A model generated the notes under the pieces. That model was given only the letters and a program-made list of their open reading frames with translations. It ran no database searches and was not told where the DNA came from. A program made the translations under genes and the position numbers. A stretch of 64,000 nucleotides of DNA, from the NCBI GenBank assembly GCA_011033025.1, contig WFMF01000381.1, forward strand, positions 108,868 through 172,867, written 5' to 3'. This stretch comes from Beroe forskalii (Eukaryota; Ctenophora; Nuda; Beroida; Beroidae). This document shows, one piece after another, positions 1 through 11,017 of the stretch (position 1 is the first letter of the stretch; every line of letters begins with the position of its first letter).

Positions 1-58
1 CCCTCCAGTCCCAACTAACCCCTCACCCCACCCCGCCTAACCCCTTCCATCCCTGCAG

Positions 59-3000
59 CTGTGGAATGTCCCAATGGTGAGGTGTACCAGCACTGTTCCA
101 CCTCATGTGCCAGGACCTGTCAGGACAGGGACCAGGATGCCACCTGTGACAACAAGTGTATCAGGTTAGACAGCCCTTTGATAAACATGACGTATTGAAT
201 GTGATACAAGTGTATCAGGTTAGACTTCCCTTTGATAAACATGTTTTGAATGTGATGGGGTTCCTGAATCTCACGTCATTGTGACCTGCTGGTGATACGT
301 GGTTGAATGATCGGCAATCTGCTTCAAAAACCTTGCTATTGTTAGGCCATGTGAATGTTAAGGAAGCATCCGATTTATCCTTCTCTTGATATACCATATT
401 ATCGACAATCGAAATATTCGCCAGGTTTATAACCTTCCTTTACGCTTACCCTTCCTTCACAATTCCCCGATTTCAGGGGTTGCAACTGTCCCCGTGGACA
501 AGTCTACGATGAGATTGGTGGCGACTGTATCGAGGCTACAACCTGCCCATGTACCCACGATGGAAACAAATACGTGAGAACTTTTTGTACAATACAAATC
601 ATATCGTAAATTGTTAAGTCAGCAGTTACATACGGAATAAAAGGGATTGTTTACTTTCTACGATCGTCATTCATAAATAAAAGGGGATCCTTTTATTTGG
701 TGCTTATTTCTTGTTCTTTCTCCTGAGTGTTCCCTACAAGACCCCGCGCGCGAGAAATAGGCTGTTCATCGTCATCAACCCACTACATTAAACTATGATA
801 ATAACGTCATCCTACCCGCCTATTTCTCGTGTGCACCGTGTAATACATTCTCTCTGACATGCCGCCCTTTCAGGAGAACGGAGAGTCCTACACAGACAAG
901 TGCACTCAGTGCACCTGTACTGGGGGTGAGATGGTGTGTGAGCAACTTACTGAGTGTCTCCTCTCTGTTACAGACTACGCAACCTGCCAGTTCGATAGTG
1001 TCACCTACACCCACGGGCAGACTTGGTCCAGGGTAAGTGTGTGTTGGTGTCACCTACACCCACGGGCAGACTTGGTCCAGGGTTCGCTCATATCGAACAT
1101 TCAAATTTCACATCAAATCCGATCTTAGCGTTCAACTGATCACATCTTACTCTTCAAGTTTGCTCCAACTTGATCCGCTAACACCATCCATCTCAGGAAT
1201 GTAACGAGTGTACTTGTGACGATGGAATTGTCAAGTGTTCCGACTCAATGTGCCCTGGAGAGTGCTTCGCCAGTGGAGACCCCCATTACAAAACCTTCGA
1301 TGGGAACATGTACGAGTTCCAGGGATCTTGTGGATACGTCATGTCCGAGTCTAAGAGCGTCCTCAACGGACTGTCTTTCAAGGTGAGAGCTGGGAGTCAG
1401 CGCATTACGGTGGTTTTTCCTTCTCCAAAACCTCTATCTAGGTAGTAGTTGAGAACTAGACTTGTGATAACCATTGTAACTTTCTATCTCGGTGGTTGTC
1501 GAGAACCAATATTCCAGGCATGTGGTAACCATGGTAACTTTCTATCTCGGTGGTCGTCGAGAACCACTATTCCAGGCGTGTGGTAACCATGGTAACCCTC
1601 TTTCAAGGTGGTAGTTGAGAACCAGGCGTGTGGTAGCACTGGTGTAACGTGTACTAAGAGCGTTATCGTGACTCTGACTGAGAATGAGAACACTGTGACC
1701 TACACTATGCTCAAGGATAGGGAACTCACTCGACAGCTCAACGATGGACCGACCAACCTCAAGTTCTCAATCCCCACAATGACCCTGATATCGGTTAGTA
1801 CATTGTAACATTGGACCATTTGACACTTTCACTGAAAATTGCCTGCCGTCTAAAACTGTAAATTCTAATCTCTAAGCATACGATGAAACAAGCTTCCTAA
1901 AATGTGAGTATATTCACACCCAACCCTCTAACCTCAGCTGGGTTGCTGGTTGACAAGGTGGGTTTCTACCTGATGGTGGGCTGGGACCAAGGAGAGCACG
2001 GCATCAGGGTTCTCTGGAACGGTGGTACCCAGGTCTACCTGCGAGTACAGCCTGGGTGGGCTAGCAACGTGCAGGGTCTGTGTGGTAACTACAACATGGA
2101 CAAGGACGACGACTACACGCTCAAGGTAGGAATATAAAAGTCGAAATTTTATTGTGTGGTGACATTTAAGAGGGGTTTGAAATTTAGGTTGATTCTGCAG
2201 ATGAAACATAGATGAACCGTATGATTAGATTTAATGAAGGTCTTTTTGCAAATGGACCATTGATGATCTCTGAAGATTTGAAGATCTAATCTGAGCACTA
2301 TCCTTTGATCTACCCCTCTTCAGACTGGAATCGTGGATACCCCTTACCCCTTCGCTAACTCCTGGAGGACTCTGGACACCTGCTCCATTGCCACTAAGAA
2401 AGACATGACTCCCTGTGAGGAAGCTCCTCTCCGAAAGAACTTTGCTGAAACTATGTGCTCGTGAGTAGAATAGCCCTCGGTTTTATTTGAAATCGATATT
2501 TCAGTGTGGGCTGTGTTGTTGAGACTATGGCCTAAATTTTGTTTGGTAACTTTCAAATAGCATTACATGTGCTATTTGTGATATTTCAATATTTCCTGAT
2601 AATTAATAAGCGGTTACATGTCGAGTGACCGTTGCAACTTACATGGTCGGGGCGACAGCCGAGACTGATTATGACAGGCGTGCCGATTCATTATCATTAC
2701 GGTCTGGCTGAATCATGGAGTTTCAGATATACCCCGACCAGAAAAACCGACTAATATGACCAAACATCCAGTATTTCTTCTTCCAACTCGGGTCTGACCC
2801 TCGTCCGGATTCAACGCTTAAAGTAGATTTTTGAGTGTGCCTTTATGAAATCAATTTCATTTTAAGCTTTTTGCGCTTTAATTCGGTGAAGACCGTATAA
2901 CCAAACGATGAGATAACAAGCTTGCTGGGTATAATAAGTTGTACACGTGTCCAACCCCAAACTCATTGTTCATTCGAGAACTTCCCTCTGATCTTATCGA

Positions 3001-5638
3001 ATTTATTATAATTATCATGTCCTGGCAGCACCTTGTAACCTAGGTTGATAAACGATGAGATATTCGCCGGATGTCACTCCGTCATCAACCCCAAACCGTA
3101 CTACGAGAACTGTTTGTTCGACGCGTGCGGATGTGATCTGGGTGGAGACTGCATGTGTTACTGCGAGGCTATTGAGAACTATGTGAGACAGTGCATCTCT
3201 AAGGGCATTGTCATCAACTGGAGGGTCAAGACAGAGGAATGCCGTGAGTCATAGTGCTCTTTTATTCTCTGAAGGATGCTATATGCCCCTTGTGTTGATC
3301 TTGAATTGATGGATTGAAATAAATTCAACTCGTGCCTAGTATTACGAATAATGGGATCTAGGATACCTACGCATGGATATTGAACACATTAATTTAACAT
3401 TGAACCTATCAAACATCGGAGTTTGTGCCAAAATTTCTTTAATGTTTTGCTCCACACTAATTAAACTTTACCGCTTCTAACATCCCCTCAACACATTTCA
3501 GAGGTGATGTGTGAGTGGCCCAAGCAATACGTTGAGTGTGGTCCGGCCTGTCACGACGTGTGCGGCGTCAAGACCTGCAAATCCTTCACCACCAACGAGT
3601 GCTTCGAGCAGTGCGCCTGCCCTGAGGGACTCCAAGAGAACAGTGACGGACAGTGCGTGGAAATCACCTGTAAGTTGAACGAGAGCTTGGTTCCTCGTAT
3701 TGAATCATTAAGCATGCCATTATTTCTACTATTATTGCTAAAAAAAATAGTAAAATAACTCCCCCGACACTGCCATTTGTCGAGCGTGGTACTAATTGTG
3801 CAACTATCTCAGGCTCATCCCCGACTCCCCACTCTACCACAACTACATCTACCGAAACCCCCTCAACCTCAACAACGTTTACAACGTCCTTCACAACCTC
3901 CTCAAGTAAGTATGCGACGAGATTTCCACGATTGCATGAGCTCTTACATTGTCACATTTACGTCACACGCGGCGTAATAAGGACTTTTCTTTTTGACAGT
4001 TAGCGCGTTTTTCTCCATTAACTTGACATGAGCGCGCAATATTAACGAGAATTGCTCGGCTTCGTGTGAATCCGCGGGAATGAATCCAGCTATGACGATA
4101 ACCGAACTTATCACTAAAATGGTTACCTTCGTTCATGAAACTATGAAATATGTAACATTGAATATTTTACAGCAATATCCAGTACCACAACAACGATGAC
4201 GCCATCAACAATAACGCCAACCATAACGCCATCGGTGACGACTACATCTCCATCAACAACAACTCCGACGACAACGAAGTCCACATCATCAACAACACCA
4301 TATCCATCAACCACTCCCAGAACACCAACCCCAACAACTTCAACAAGCTCATCAAGCACAACAACTCCATCATCAACCTCATCAACAAGCTCAACTAGCT
4401 CATCAAGCACAACCACTCCATCTTCAACCTCATCAACTAGCTCTTCAAGCACAACCACTCCATCTTCAACCTCATCAACAAGCTCTACTAGCTCATCAAG
4501 CACAACCACTCCATCTTCAACATCATCAACAAGCTCTACAAGCTCATCAAGCACAACCACTCCATCATCAACCTCTTCAACAAGTTCTTCAAGCACAACT
4601 ACCCCATCTTCAACCAGTTCAACAAGCTCTACTAGCTCTTCAAGCACAACAACTCCATCTTCAACCTCTTCAACAAGCTCAACTAGCTCATCAAGCACAA
4701 CCACTCCATCATCAACCTCTTCAACAAGTTTGAAGGAAGAGCTTGTTGAAGAGGTTGAAGATGGTGTTGTTGTGCTTGATGAGCTTGTTGAGCTAGTTGA
4801 TGAGGTTGAAGATGGAGTTGTTGTGCTTGAAGAGCTTGTTGATGATGTTGAAGATGGAGTAGTAGTGCTTGATGAACTAGTAGAGCTAGTTGATGATGTT
4901 GAAGAAGGAGTGGTAGTGCTTGAAGAGCTTGTTGAAGAGGTTGAAGATGGTGTTGTTGTGCTTGAAGAGCTTGTTGAGCTAGTCGATGAGGTTGAAGATG
5001 GAGTAGTTGTGCTTGAAGAGCTTGTAGAGCTTGTTGATGAAGTTGAAGATGGGGTGGTTGTGCTTGAAGAGCTTGTTGAAGAGGTTGAAGATGGTGTTGT
5101 TGTGCTTGATGAGCTTGTTGAGCTAGTTGATGAAGTTGAAGATGGGGTGGTTGTGCTTGAAGAGCTTGTTGAAGAGGTTGAAGATGGTGTTGTTGTGCTT
5201 GATGAGCTTGTTGAGCTAGTTGATGAGGTTGAAGAAGGAGTAGTTGTGCTTGAAGAGCTTGTTGATGATGTTGAAGATGGAGTGGTAGTGCTTGATGAGC
5301 TAGTAGAGCTTGTTGAAGAGGTTGAAGATGGTGTTGTTGTGCTTGAAGAGCTTGTTGAGCTAGTTGATGAGGTTGAAGAAGGAGTAGTTGTGCTTGAAGA
5401 GCTTGTAGAGCTTGTTGAAGATGGGGTTGTTGTGCTTGATGAACTAGTAGAGCTTGTTGATGATGTTGAAGATGGAGTTGTAGTGCTTGATGAACTAATG
5501 GAACTTGTGGATGATGTTGAAGATGGAGTGGTTGTGCTTGAGAATCTAACAGAGCTTGTAGAAGACGTTGAAGATGGAGTTGCCGTGCTCGATGAGGTAG
5601 AGGTCGGTATGGATGTCGGTCCAGTTGTTGAAGATTGA
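59..5638 (+). CDS. M1: gel-forming-mucin-like protein (TIL-VWC-VWD-C8-TIL-Ser/Thr array), 5' end outside window
   Basis: Partial gene; its 5' part lies left of the window. Exons read from splice sites and phase: 59-164 and 477-573 (TIL-type Cys-rich), 874-1032 (VWC-like), 1197-1382 (VWC end plus VWD start, CFASGDPHYKTFDG), 1608-1793, 1938-2125 (VWD core with GLCGNYN), 2324-2460, 3044-3243 (C8, with DACGCDLGGDCMCYCEA), 3502-3669 (TIL), 3813-3905 and 4173 onward (Ser/Thr-rich). VWD-C8-TIL followed by a PTS region is the assembly of secreted gel-forming mucins and SCO-spondin-like proteins, so an extracellular polymer role is inferred. From about 4736 the last exon runs into the reverse complement of its own repeat and stays open to 5638, giving an acidic VEDGVVVLDELVE-type tail. 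The phase between exons 1608-1793 and 1938-2125 does not match cleanly. No signal peptide is visible. Confidence 0.85.
1383..1607 (+). repeat. Intron minisatellite copying the next exon's start (M1 VWD)
   Basis: About three degenerate copies of a 66-bp-scale unit fill this intron. Each resembles the junction used at 1608 (ggtggtagttgagaaccagg) followed by gtggtaaccatggtaac. The final copy supplies the real exon. Confidence 0.75.
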
Positions 5639-8600
5639 GTTGTTATGACTGAAAGAAAACTTAAATGGTAAGTATACAATATTTTTTGGTTTTATTGTAT
5701 TAGAATTAAGATTTCCAAATATGATTGCTTGCAGTTCATCATTGCTGAAGGGATTATGGCAAAAGATTCTTATCCGTGCAATTTCTACCAACTCATTCCC
5801 AGAATAATCATTTTGCTAATCCAAATTAAAGAGTTCTTGATTACCAAAATTATCTATCTGAAAAAATTGTGGGTCATCTAAATAGCTATTTGATTACTAT
5901 TCAATAACTTTAGATGCAGCTTCCGAAATAATCATGGAAATGCAGGATTAGTTTGGCTTCTTTTGTGGAGCCTACATACCTGTAGGCGTGCTGGATGAAG
6001 TAAACGTTGGGCTTGTGGTGAAGGTCGATGAAACGGTAGTTGCAGCGGTGGTGGAACTAGTTGAAGGAATACTGGAGCTGGTCGTGACTGTAAAAAGTTG
6101 TAATTAATTGGACTAGAATCATAATTTGATTATGAAATCCCCCTGTTTCCTTTCATCCTAAATCAGTTAAGACAAGTACTGTAACCATTTTCCACTTATA
6201 TAATGTCTGAATTTCTTGAATCTGGCTGACCTTGGCAAGGCGGTTCGATGCACCTTCCCTCCTCATCCTCCACCAATCCCTCCGGACAGGCGCACTGCTC
6301 GAAGCACTCTCCTGACGTGTAGTTCTTACAGGTCTTCTCCCCACAGATGTCGTGGCAAGCCGGACCACACTCCATGTAGTGCTTCGGCCATTCACACATC
6401 ACCTCTGGGGGATATCAAGCAATGGAGCGAACTATTTTAGTGTTTGTAGTTCGGATCCGGAATTGATTGGATTTCCAGCCAAATTTGGTCGCAGCCGGAT
6501 TAACAGCTTTACATATATATTCACTATTCAGCTATAATTCACTCGATGCCCAGATTGAGCTAACGCTGGACTTGTCCAGTCATTAGAGGAACCATTCAGC
6601 GACTACCGAAGGCTAAACAATTCAATTTCATTGAAATGAGGATCATCAAGACTCATTGTTGGTGAGTGTTGTAGAAGCAATGGCAAAGTACTCTCTGACT
6701 TGGTCGGAGATCGAAACCAAACTTACGGCATTCGTGAGTCTTGACTCTCCAGGGCACCACGATGCCGTGATTAGCACACTGTTTGGCGTACGTTTCAATA
6801 GCTTCACAGAAACAGAGACAGTCCCCTCCCATGTCACAGCCACAGGCGTCAAACACGCAGTTGTTGTAGAACGGGATGGGGGGCACCACAATGTGACACG
6901 CGGAGAACAGGTCCTGGTTCAGGATGCTGAAGCAGGGTGGTCATGTAGACTGTAGAGTGACGTCATTATTTTACATTAGAATAGAGAATTGACCTGTAGG
7001 ATGAGGAACTCCTTTGTCATCTTTATCAGAAAGCGAGGACGAGTAGTGTAGTTACAAACATTCTTTAATTCCCTTAATTCTGTAATCGCGATAACAACGG
7101 TATCTTAATTGTCATGATAAAAATGAGTGTTCGTAACTACAAAACTCCTCTTCGCTCTGATTGAATAGAGAATTTATGACGTAGAACCAGCGATTAATCC
7201 TGAGAATAAACTCACGAGCACATAGTTTCTGCGAATGTTTTGCGGAGGGGATGAATCTCGCAGGGTGTCAGGAGGCTCTTCTGAGCATCCGGACACGACT
7301 CCAGGAGCTTCCACTCGTTAGCAAAGGTGTAGGGAGGTTCAGACATCCCTCGCTGGGTCACGAACTCATCTGCCTTGTCCTGGTTGTAGTTTCCACACAG
7401 CCCGTGTACTTTACCGGACCATCCCGGACTTACTCTGATGTACACCTGAGAGGGTGGTTACTCAGGGAATAGTCAGGGAATCAGGTAACGAGTGGTCGAC
7501 ATGGTTGGAACTCAAGAGATTGAAGTTTGAACGGTATAACTGATGTGAGAGATTTGTAAACAGAAGCTTTCGAAAATCTTGTCGTCAGCTGGAGTATACC
7601 CAGATAACAATGTACAAAAACAAGCCCTCACCTGTGTTCCGCCGTTCCATAGCACTCTGAGACCCTGAGACCACCCAACCATGACATAGAACCCGACCCG
7701 GTCCACCAGCACATCTGAGGAATGAATTGAGAGTTGAAAGCTCGAACACAAAGAAGTCGGTGGCTGAGAATCGCATGGTAACATTGCCATAATGATTTCA
7801 ATACTAAGCATCGATTACTTTTATTAACGACTCAAATTTTAAGCATCAAAATATAAGATTCCACCAGATATTACGACGAGACAGCAGAAAAAGCAGCTTA
7901 CCGACAGCAGTATCTTTGTGAGGAAGTCCTATACTCTTCTCCCTATCCCCCTCTACCCGTGTTACTCGTATCTTTCACGAGTTGGAACGTTACCGTGTTC
8001 GAGTCCTCGGTGATGGTAACCGACACACTCTTCGTACACGTTACGCCGGTAGAGCCACACGCCTCGTTTTGGGAACTTACCTATTCCAGGAAATGGTGGT
8101 TATTCTTGAACAATAAATCCTCGGAATAGGTACTTTATGAAAAAAAAATATATGATATTATTTTATTTTAAGAAATAACTTGATTTTCACGCTTTTACTC
8201 TTCCCAGGGTGACCTGCTTGGTATTTAGATCGTAAAGAAAGTTTTTTGTCACCGGATCAGATATACCTGCGTACAAAGTTATGGACAGATCACAGAACGT
8301 TGAACTGTGTGAGTGCAAAACTAACGTCTGAAAAAAAACCCAAATCTCTTCCTAAACTCTATAACTCACAGTGAAGGTGTTGCCAGTGACGGAAGGTATG
8401 GTTTTAGAGAGAATGTAGCCACATGAACCCTGGAACTCGTACATCTCCCCATCGAATGTCTTGTAGTGAGGGTCTCCGCTCGCAAAACACTCGCCCGGAC
8501 AGAGCGCGTCCTCGCAGGTCACATGCCCGTCGAGACACAGACACGTGTTACAATCCTGCTCGGGGACACGTGTTATTTCAGCTGTGGTGAAACAACTTAG

Positions 8601-9374
8601 AGAGGCAACTTTTAATGTTATTCTTTATAAGTGCAAACATTTATACAAGCATTCAACTATAAGCATTACTAATACTAATATATCCACGGACCATATCTAA
8701 ACGATCGGCAAATGACTACTTTACAAATTAATCGCCAACTCGGCACCCGTCCGGCGCCAGTCGGTGGTATCGCCGAGTCGGCGCTTTTGCAATGTGGTCA
8801 TTTGCCCACAGTCTAGGCGAGAAAGCTTTAACACTAAAACTCAGACATTTCTTCGAGTTGGAAGAGGGCAAGAAAAAAGCTAAGGTGCAAATGTTCAAAA
8901 TCATGACTTACTCTTTTGACGGACTGCCCGGACACCAACGGCTGTCCATTGAACGTACAGGAACCTTCCGTGTCAATTTCATCTGAGAATAGATGGGATA
9001 TCTACCAGATACTGTGTCTACTTCATACTAAGTATGAAGTAGTAAATTAATTGTTCAAGAAGTCAAAGACTATCAATATTATCAATATTTCAATATTTCA
9101 ATTTACGCATTTTTGGGCCCCTACTCACTAGAACCAAATAAGCAAATACTGAAATAATGATTAATTATGACGAAGATATCTCAATACAAGATGTTTAGAT
9201 GTAGGCAATAATGTAGGAAAACCAGAAGGAGACTTTCAGCTCATATTGACACATTGACTAACCGTTGAGGGGTTGGATACTGAAAGCCCCATCATGACAG
9301 ATGTTGGTGCAAGTAACAATCCCTGCCTGACAATGGCATTCCTCACATTCCAGTACAAACTTCTCATCAGCTTC
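4141..9374 (-). CDS. M2: inverted paralogue of M1 (VWC-VWD-C8-TIL-Ser/Thr array), 5' incomplete
   Basis: Reads right to left. Exons: 9263-9374 and 8912-8982 (VWC-like), 8370-8555 (VWC end plus VWD start, CFASGDPHYKTFDG), about 7966-8080, 7632-7714, 7216-7445 (GLCGNYNQDKADEF), 6727-6926 (C8, DACGCDMGGDCLCFCEA), 6231-6404 (TIL), 5980-6087 and 5648 down to 4141 (Ser/Thr array). The TIL and C8 exons clearly match M1 but are diverged in sequence and in all intron lengths, so this is an old inverted duplication and not a recent fold-back. VWD introns differ from M1: M2 has an intron before VYIRV that M1 lacks, and lacks M1's intron between 2125 and 2324. No M1-like upstream TIL exons or signal peptide are found right of 9374. 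The gene is therefore 5' truncated, or its first exons lie beyond gene A. Likely a secreted mucin. Confidence 0.82.
4173..5648. repeat. Inverted Ser/Thr-codon array shared by the last exons of M1 and M2
   Basis: The plus strand from 4173 to about 4735 encodes SSTSSTSSSSTTTP-type repeats. The minus strand from 5648 to about 4740 encodes the same repeats. The switch point is a palindrome: tcaacctcttcaacaag just left of 4735 is answered by cttgttgaagaggttga after about a dozen bases. Units are near-identical on both arms, with 42- and 51-bp periods. Both strands are open across the whole interval, in frame with the respective upstream exons. Confidence 0.9.
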
Positions 9375-9926
9375 CTGAGAAGAGGAAGGAGTCAATGCCT
9401 CAAGGTTCAGGAAGTTAGATGAACGCAAATCAAGTCATAAAGCTAGCATAACTCAATGATAATTTGCGATCTAATTCAAATGTTCAAACAACGCTTTTTG
9501 AACCAAAATTTAAGAGAACTTTTAACAAAAATCGACATCTCTCTTTTGAATTTTCCCTACATTCAACATTGGCCATTTTCTGGAGTTTGGGAAAATGATC
9601 ACGAGACACGAAAATATCTTAAATGCAAGATCTAGCGACTTCAGAAAAAAAGGACAACCAGAAGATGTAAATTGGTAACAGGCGTTTTGTTGCAGGCGTT
9701 CGTATCCACAAAGCACAAAACACTAGCAGTAACGAAAGTTCTCGAAGGAACTGAATGTGTGTAGGGTAGTGCGCGCGCGCCTCATAATAGGTCACGTGAC
9801 ATACGCGTGACCCTTGTATTGCGTAGGATCACATTCAGTGTGTACATTGCACATTCTGTAGTTCCCGCGCTGCCTCTTTGCAGCCTGTGCGACTGACGTT
9901 TATGTTAGCTTTCCGAGTGTGTCAAA
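9375..9926. other. Gap between M2 and gene A
   Basis: No supported exon is seen. The right half is GC-richer, with alternating gcgcgcgcgc near 9770 and cacgtgac/cgcgtgac motifs. It would suit a promoter for the Ser/Thr reading frame that opens at 9927, but no core element is recognisable. Confidence 0.4.
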
Positions 9927-10982
9927 ATGCGTTCTTGCAAGACCGCCAAGGGGCAAGGAGTCTCAATCACAACCTCTTCAACAAGCTCTACAAGCTCTTC
10001 AAGCACAACTACTCCTTCTTCAACCTCATCAACTAGCTCAACAAGCTCTTCAAGCACAACAACACCATCTTCAACCTCTTCAACAAGCTCTTCAAGCACT
10101 ACCACTCCATCTTCTACCTCATCAACAAGCTCTACTAGCTCATCAAGCACTACCACTCCATCTTCAACATCATCAACAAGTTCTTCAAGCACAACTACTC
10201 CTTCTTCAACCTCATCAACTAGCTCAACAAGCTCATCAAGCACAACAACACCATCTTCAACCTCTTCAACAAGCTCATCAAGCACAACCACTCCATCTTC
10301 AACATCATCTACAAGCTCTACAAGCTCTTCAAGCACAACTACTCCATCTTCAACCTCATCGACTAGCTCAACAAGCTCTTCAAGCACAACAACACCATCT
10401 TCAACCTCTTCAACAAGCTCTTCAAGCACTACCACTCCTTCTTCAACATCATCAACTAGCTCTACTAGCTCATCAAGCACTACTACTCCATCTTCAACAT
10501 CGTCCACAAGTTCCTCGAGCACAACAACCCCATCTTCAACATCTTCTACAAGCTCTTCAAGTTCAACAACTCCATCTTCAACCTCATCAACAAGCTCTTC
10601 AAGCACAACAACTCCATCTTCAACATCATCAACAAGCTCTACTAGCTCATCAAGCACAACCACTCCATCTTCAACATCATCAACAAGCTCTACTAGCTCA
10701 TCAAGCACAACCACTCCATCTTCAACATCATCAACAAGCTCTTCAAGCACAACAACTCCATCTTCAACATCATCAACAAGCTCTACTAGCTCATCAAGCA
10801 CAACAACTCCATCTTCAACATCATCAACAAGCTCATCCATCTTCAACATCATCTTCAACAAGCTCATCAAGCACAACAACTCCATCTTCAATCATCCGCT
10901 CGCAAGCACAACAACTCCATCTTCAACATCATTTAAAATTTTCATGATAGATGCATTCTGTGCAAAATCAATGAGTCAATGA
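9927..10982 (+). CDS. Ser/Thr-rich mucin array exon, possible 5' part of gene A
   Basis: An open frame starts at ATG 9927 (MRSCKTAKGQGVS), then runs through about 320 residues of SSTSSTSSSSTTTPS repeats and ends in a short unique tail. It has no signal peptide, so either the ATG is not the true start or an upstream secretory exon is missed. A possible donor near 10960 would join in phase to the exon at 11018, linking it to gene A. The DNA unit is the same as in M1, M2 and C1. Such arrays are typical O-glycosylated PTS domains. The antisense strand and a second plus frame are also open, because the unit contains no stop in those frames. Confidence 0.5.
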   Translation: MRSCKTAKGQGVSITTSSTSSTSSSSTTTPSSTSSTSSTSSSSTTTPSSTSSTSSSSTTTPSSTSSTSSTSSSSTTTPSSTSSTSSSSTTTPSSTSSTSSTSSSSTTTPSSTSSTSSSSTTTPSSTSSTSSTSSSSTTTPSSTSSTSSTSSSSTTTPSSTSSTSSSSTTTPSSTSSTSSTSSSSTTTPSSTSSTSSSSTTTPSSTSSTSSSSSTTPSSTSSTSSSSTTTPSSTSSTSSTSSSSTTTPSSTSSTSSTSSSSTTTPSSTSSTSSSSTTTPSSTSSTSSTSSSSTTTPSSTSSTSSSIFNIIFNKLIKHNNSIFNHPLASTTTPSSTSFKIFMIDAFCAKSMSQ

Positions 10983-11017
10983 TTTGTTTCCTAGCTAATA
11001 AATAGCTATGATTGCAG

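Noticed and set aside
4141-5679. VEDGVVVLDELVE coding repeats as a stand-alone gene
   Set aside because: They are the antisense of Ser/Thr arrays. They matter only as read-through of M1 and M2, not as an independent gene. The same applies at 9905-10891 and 35182-35531.
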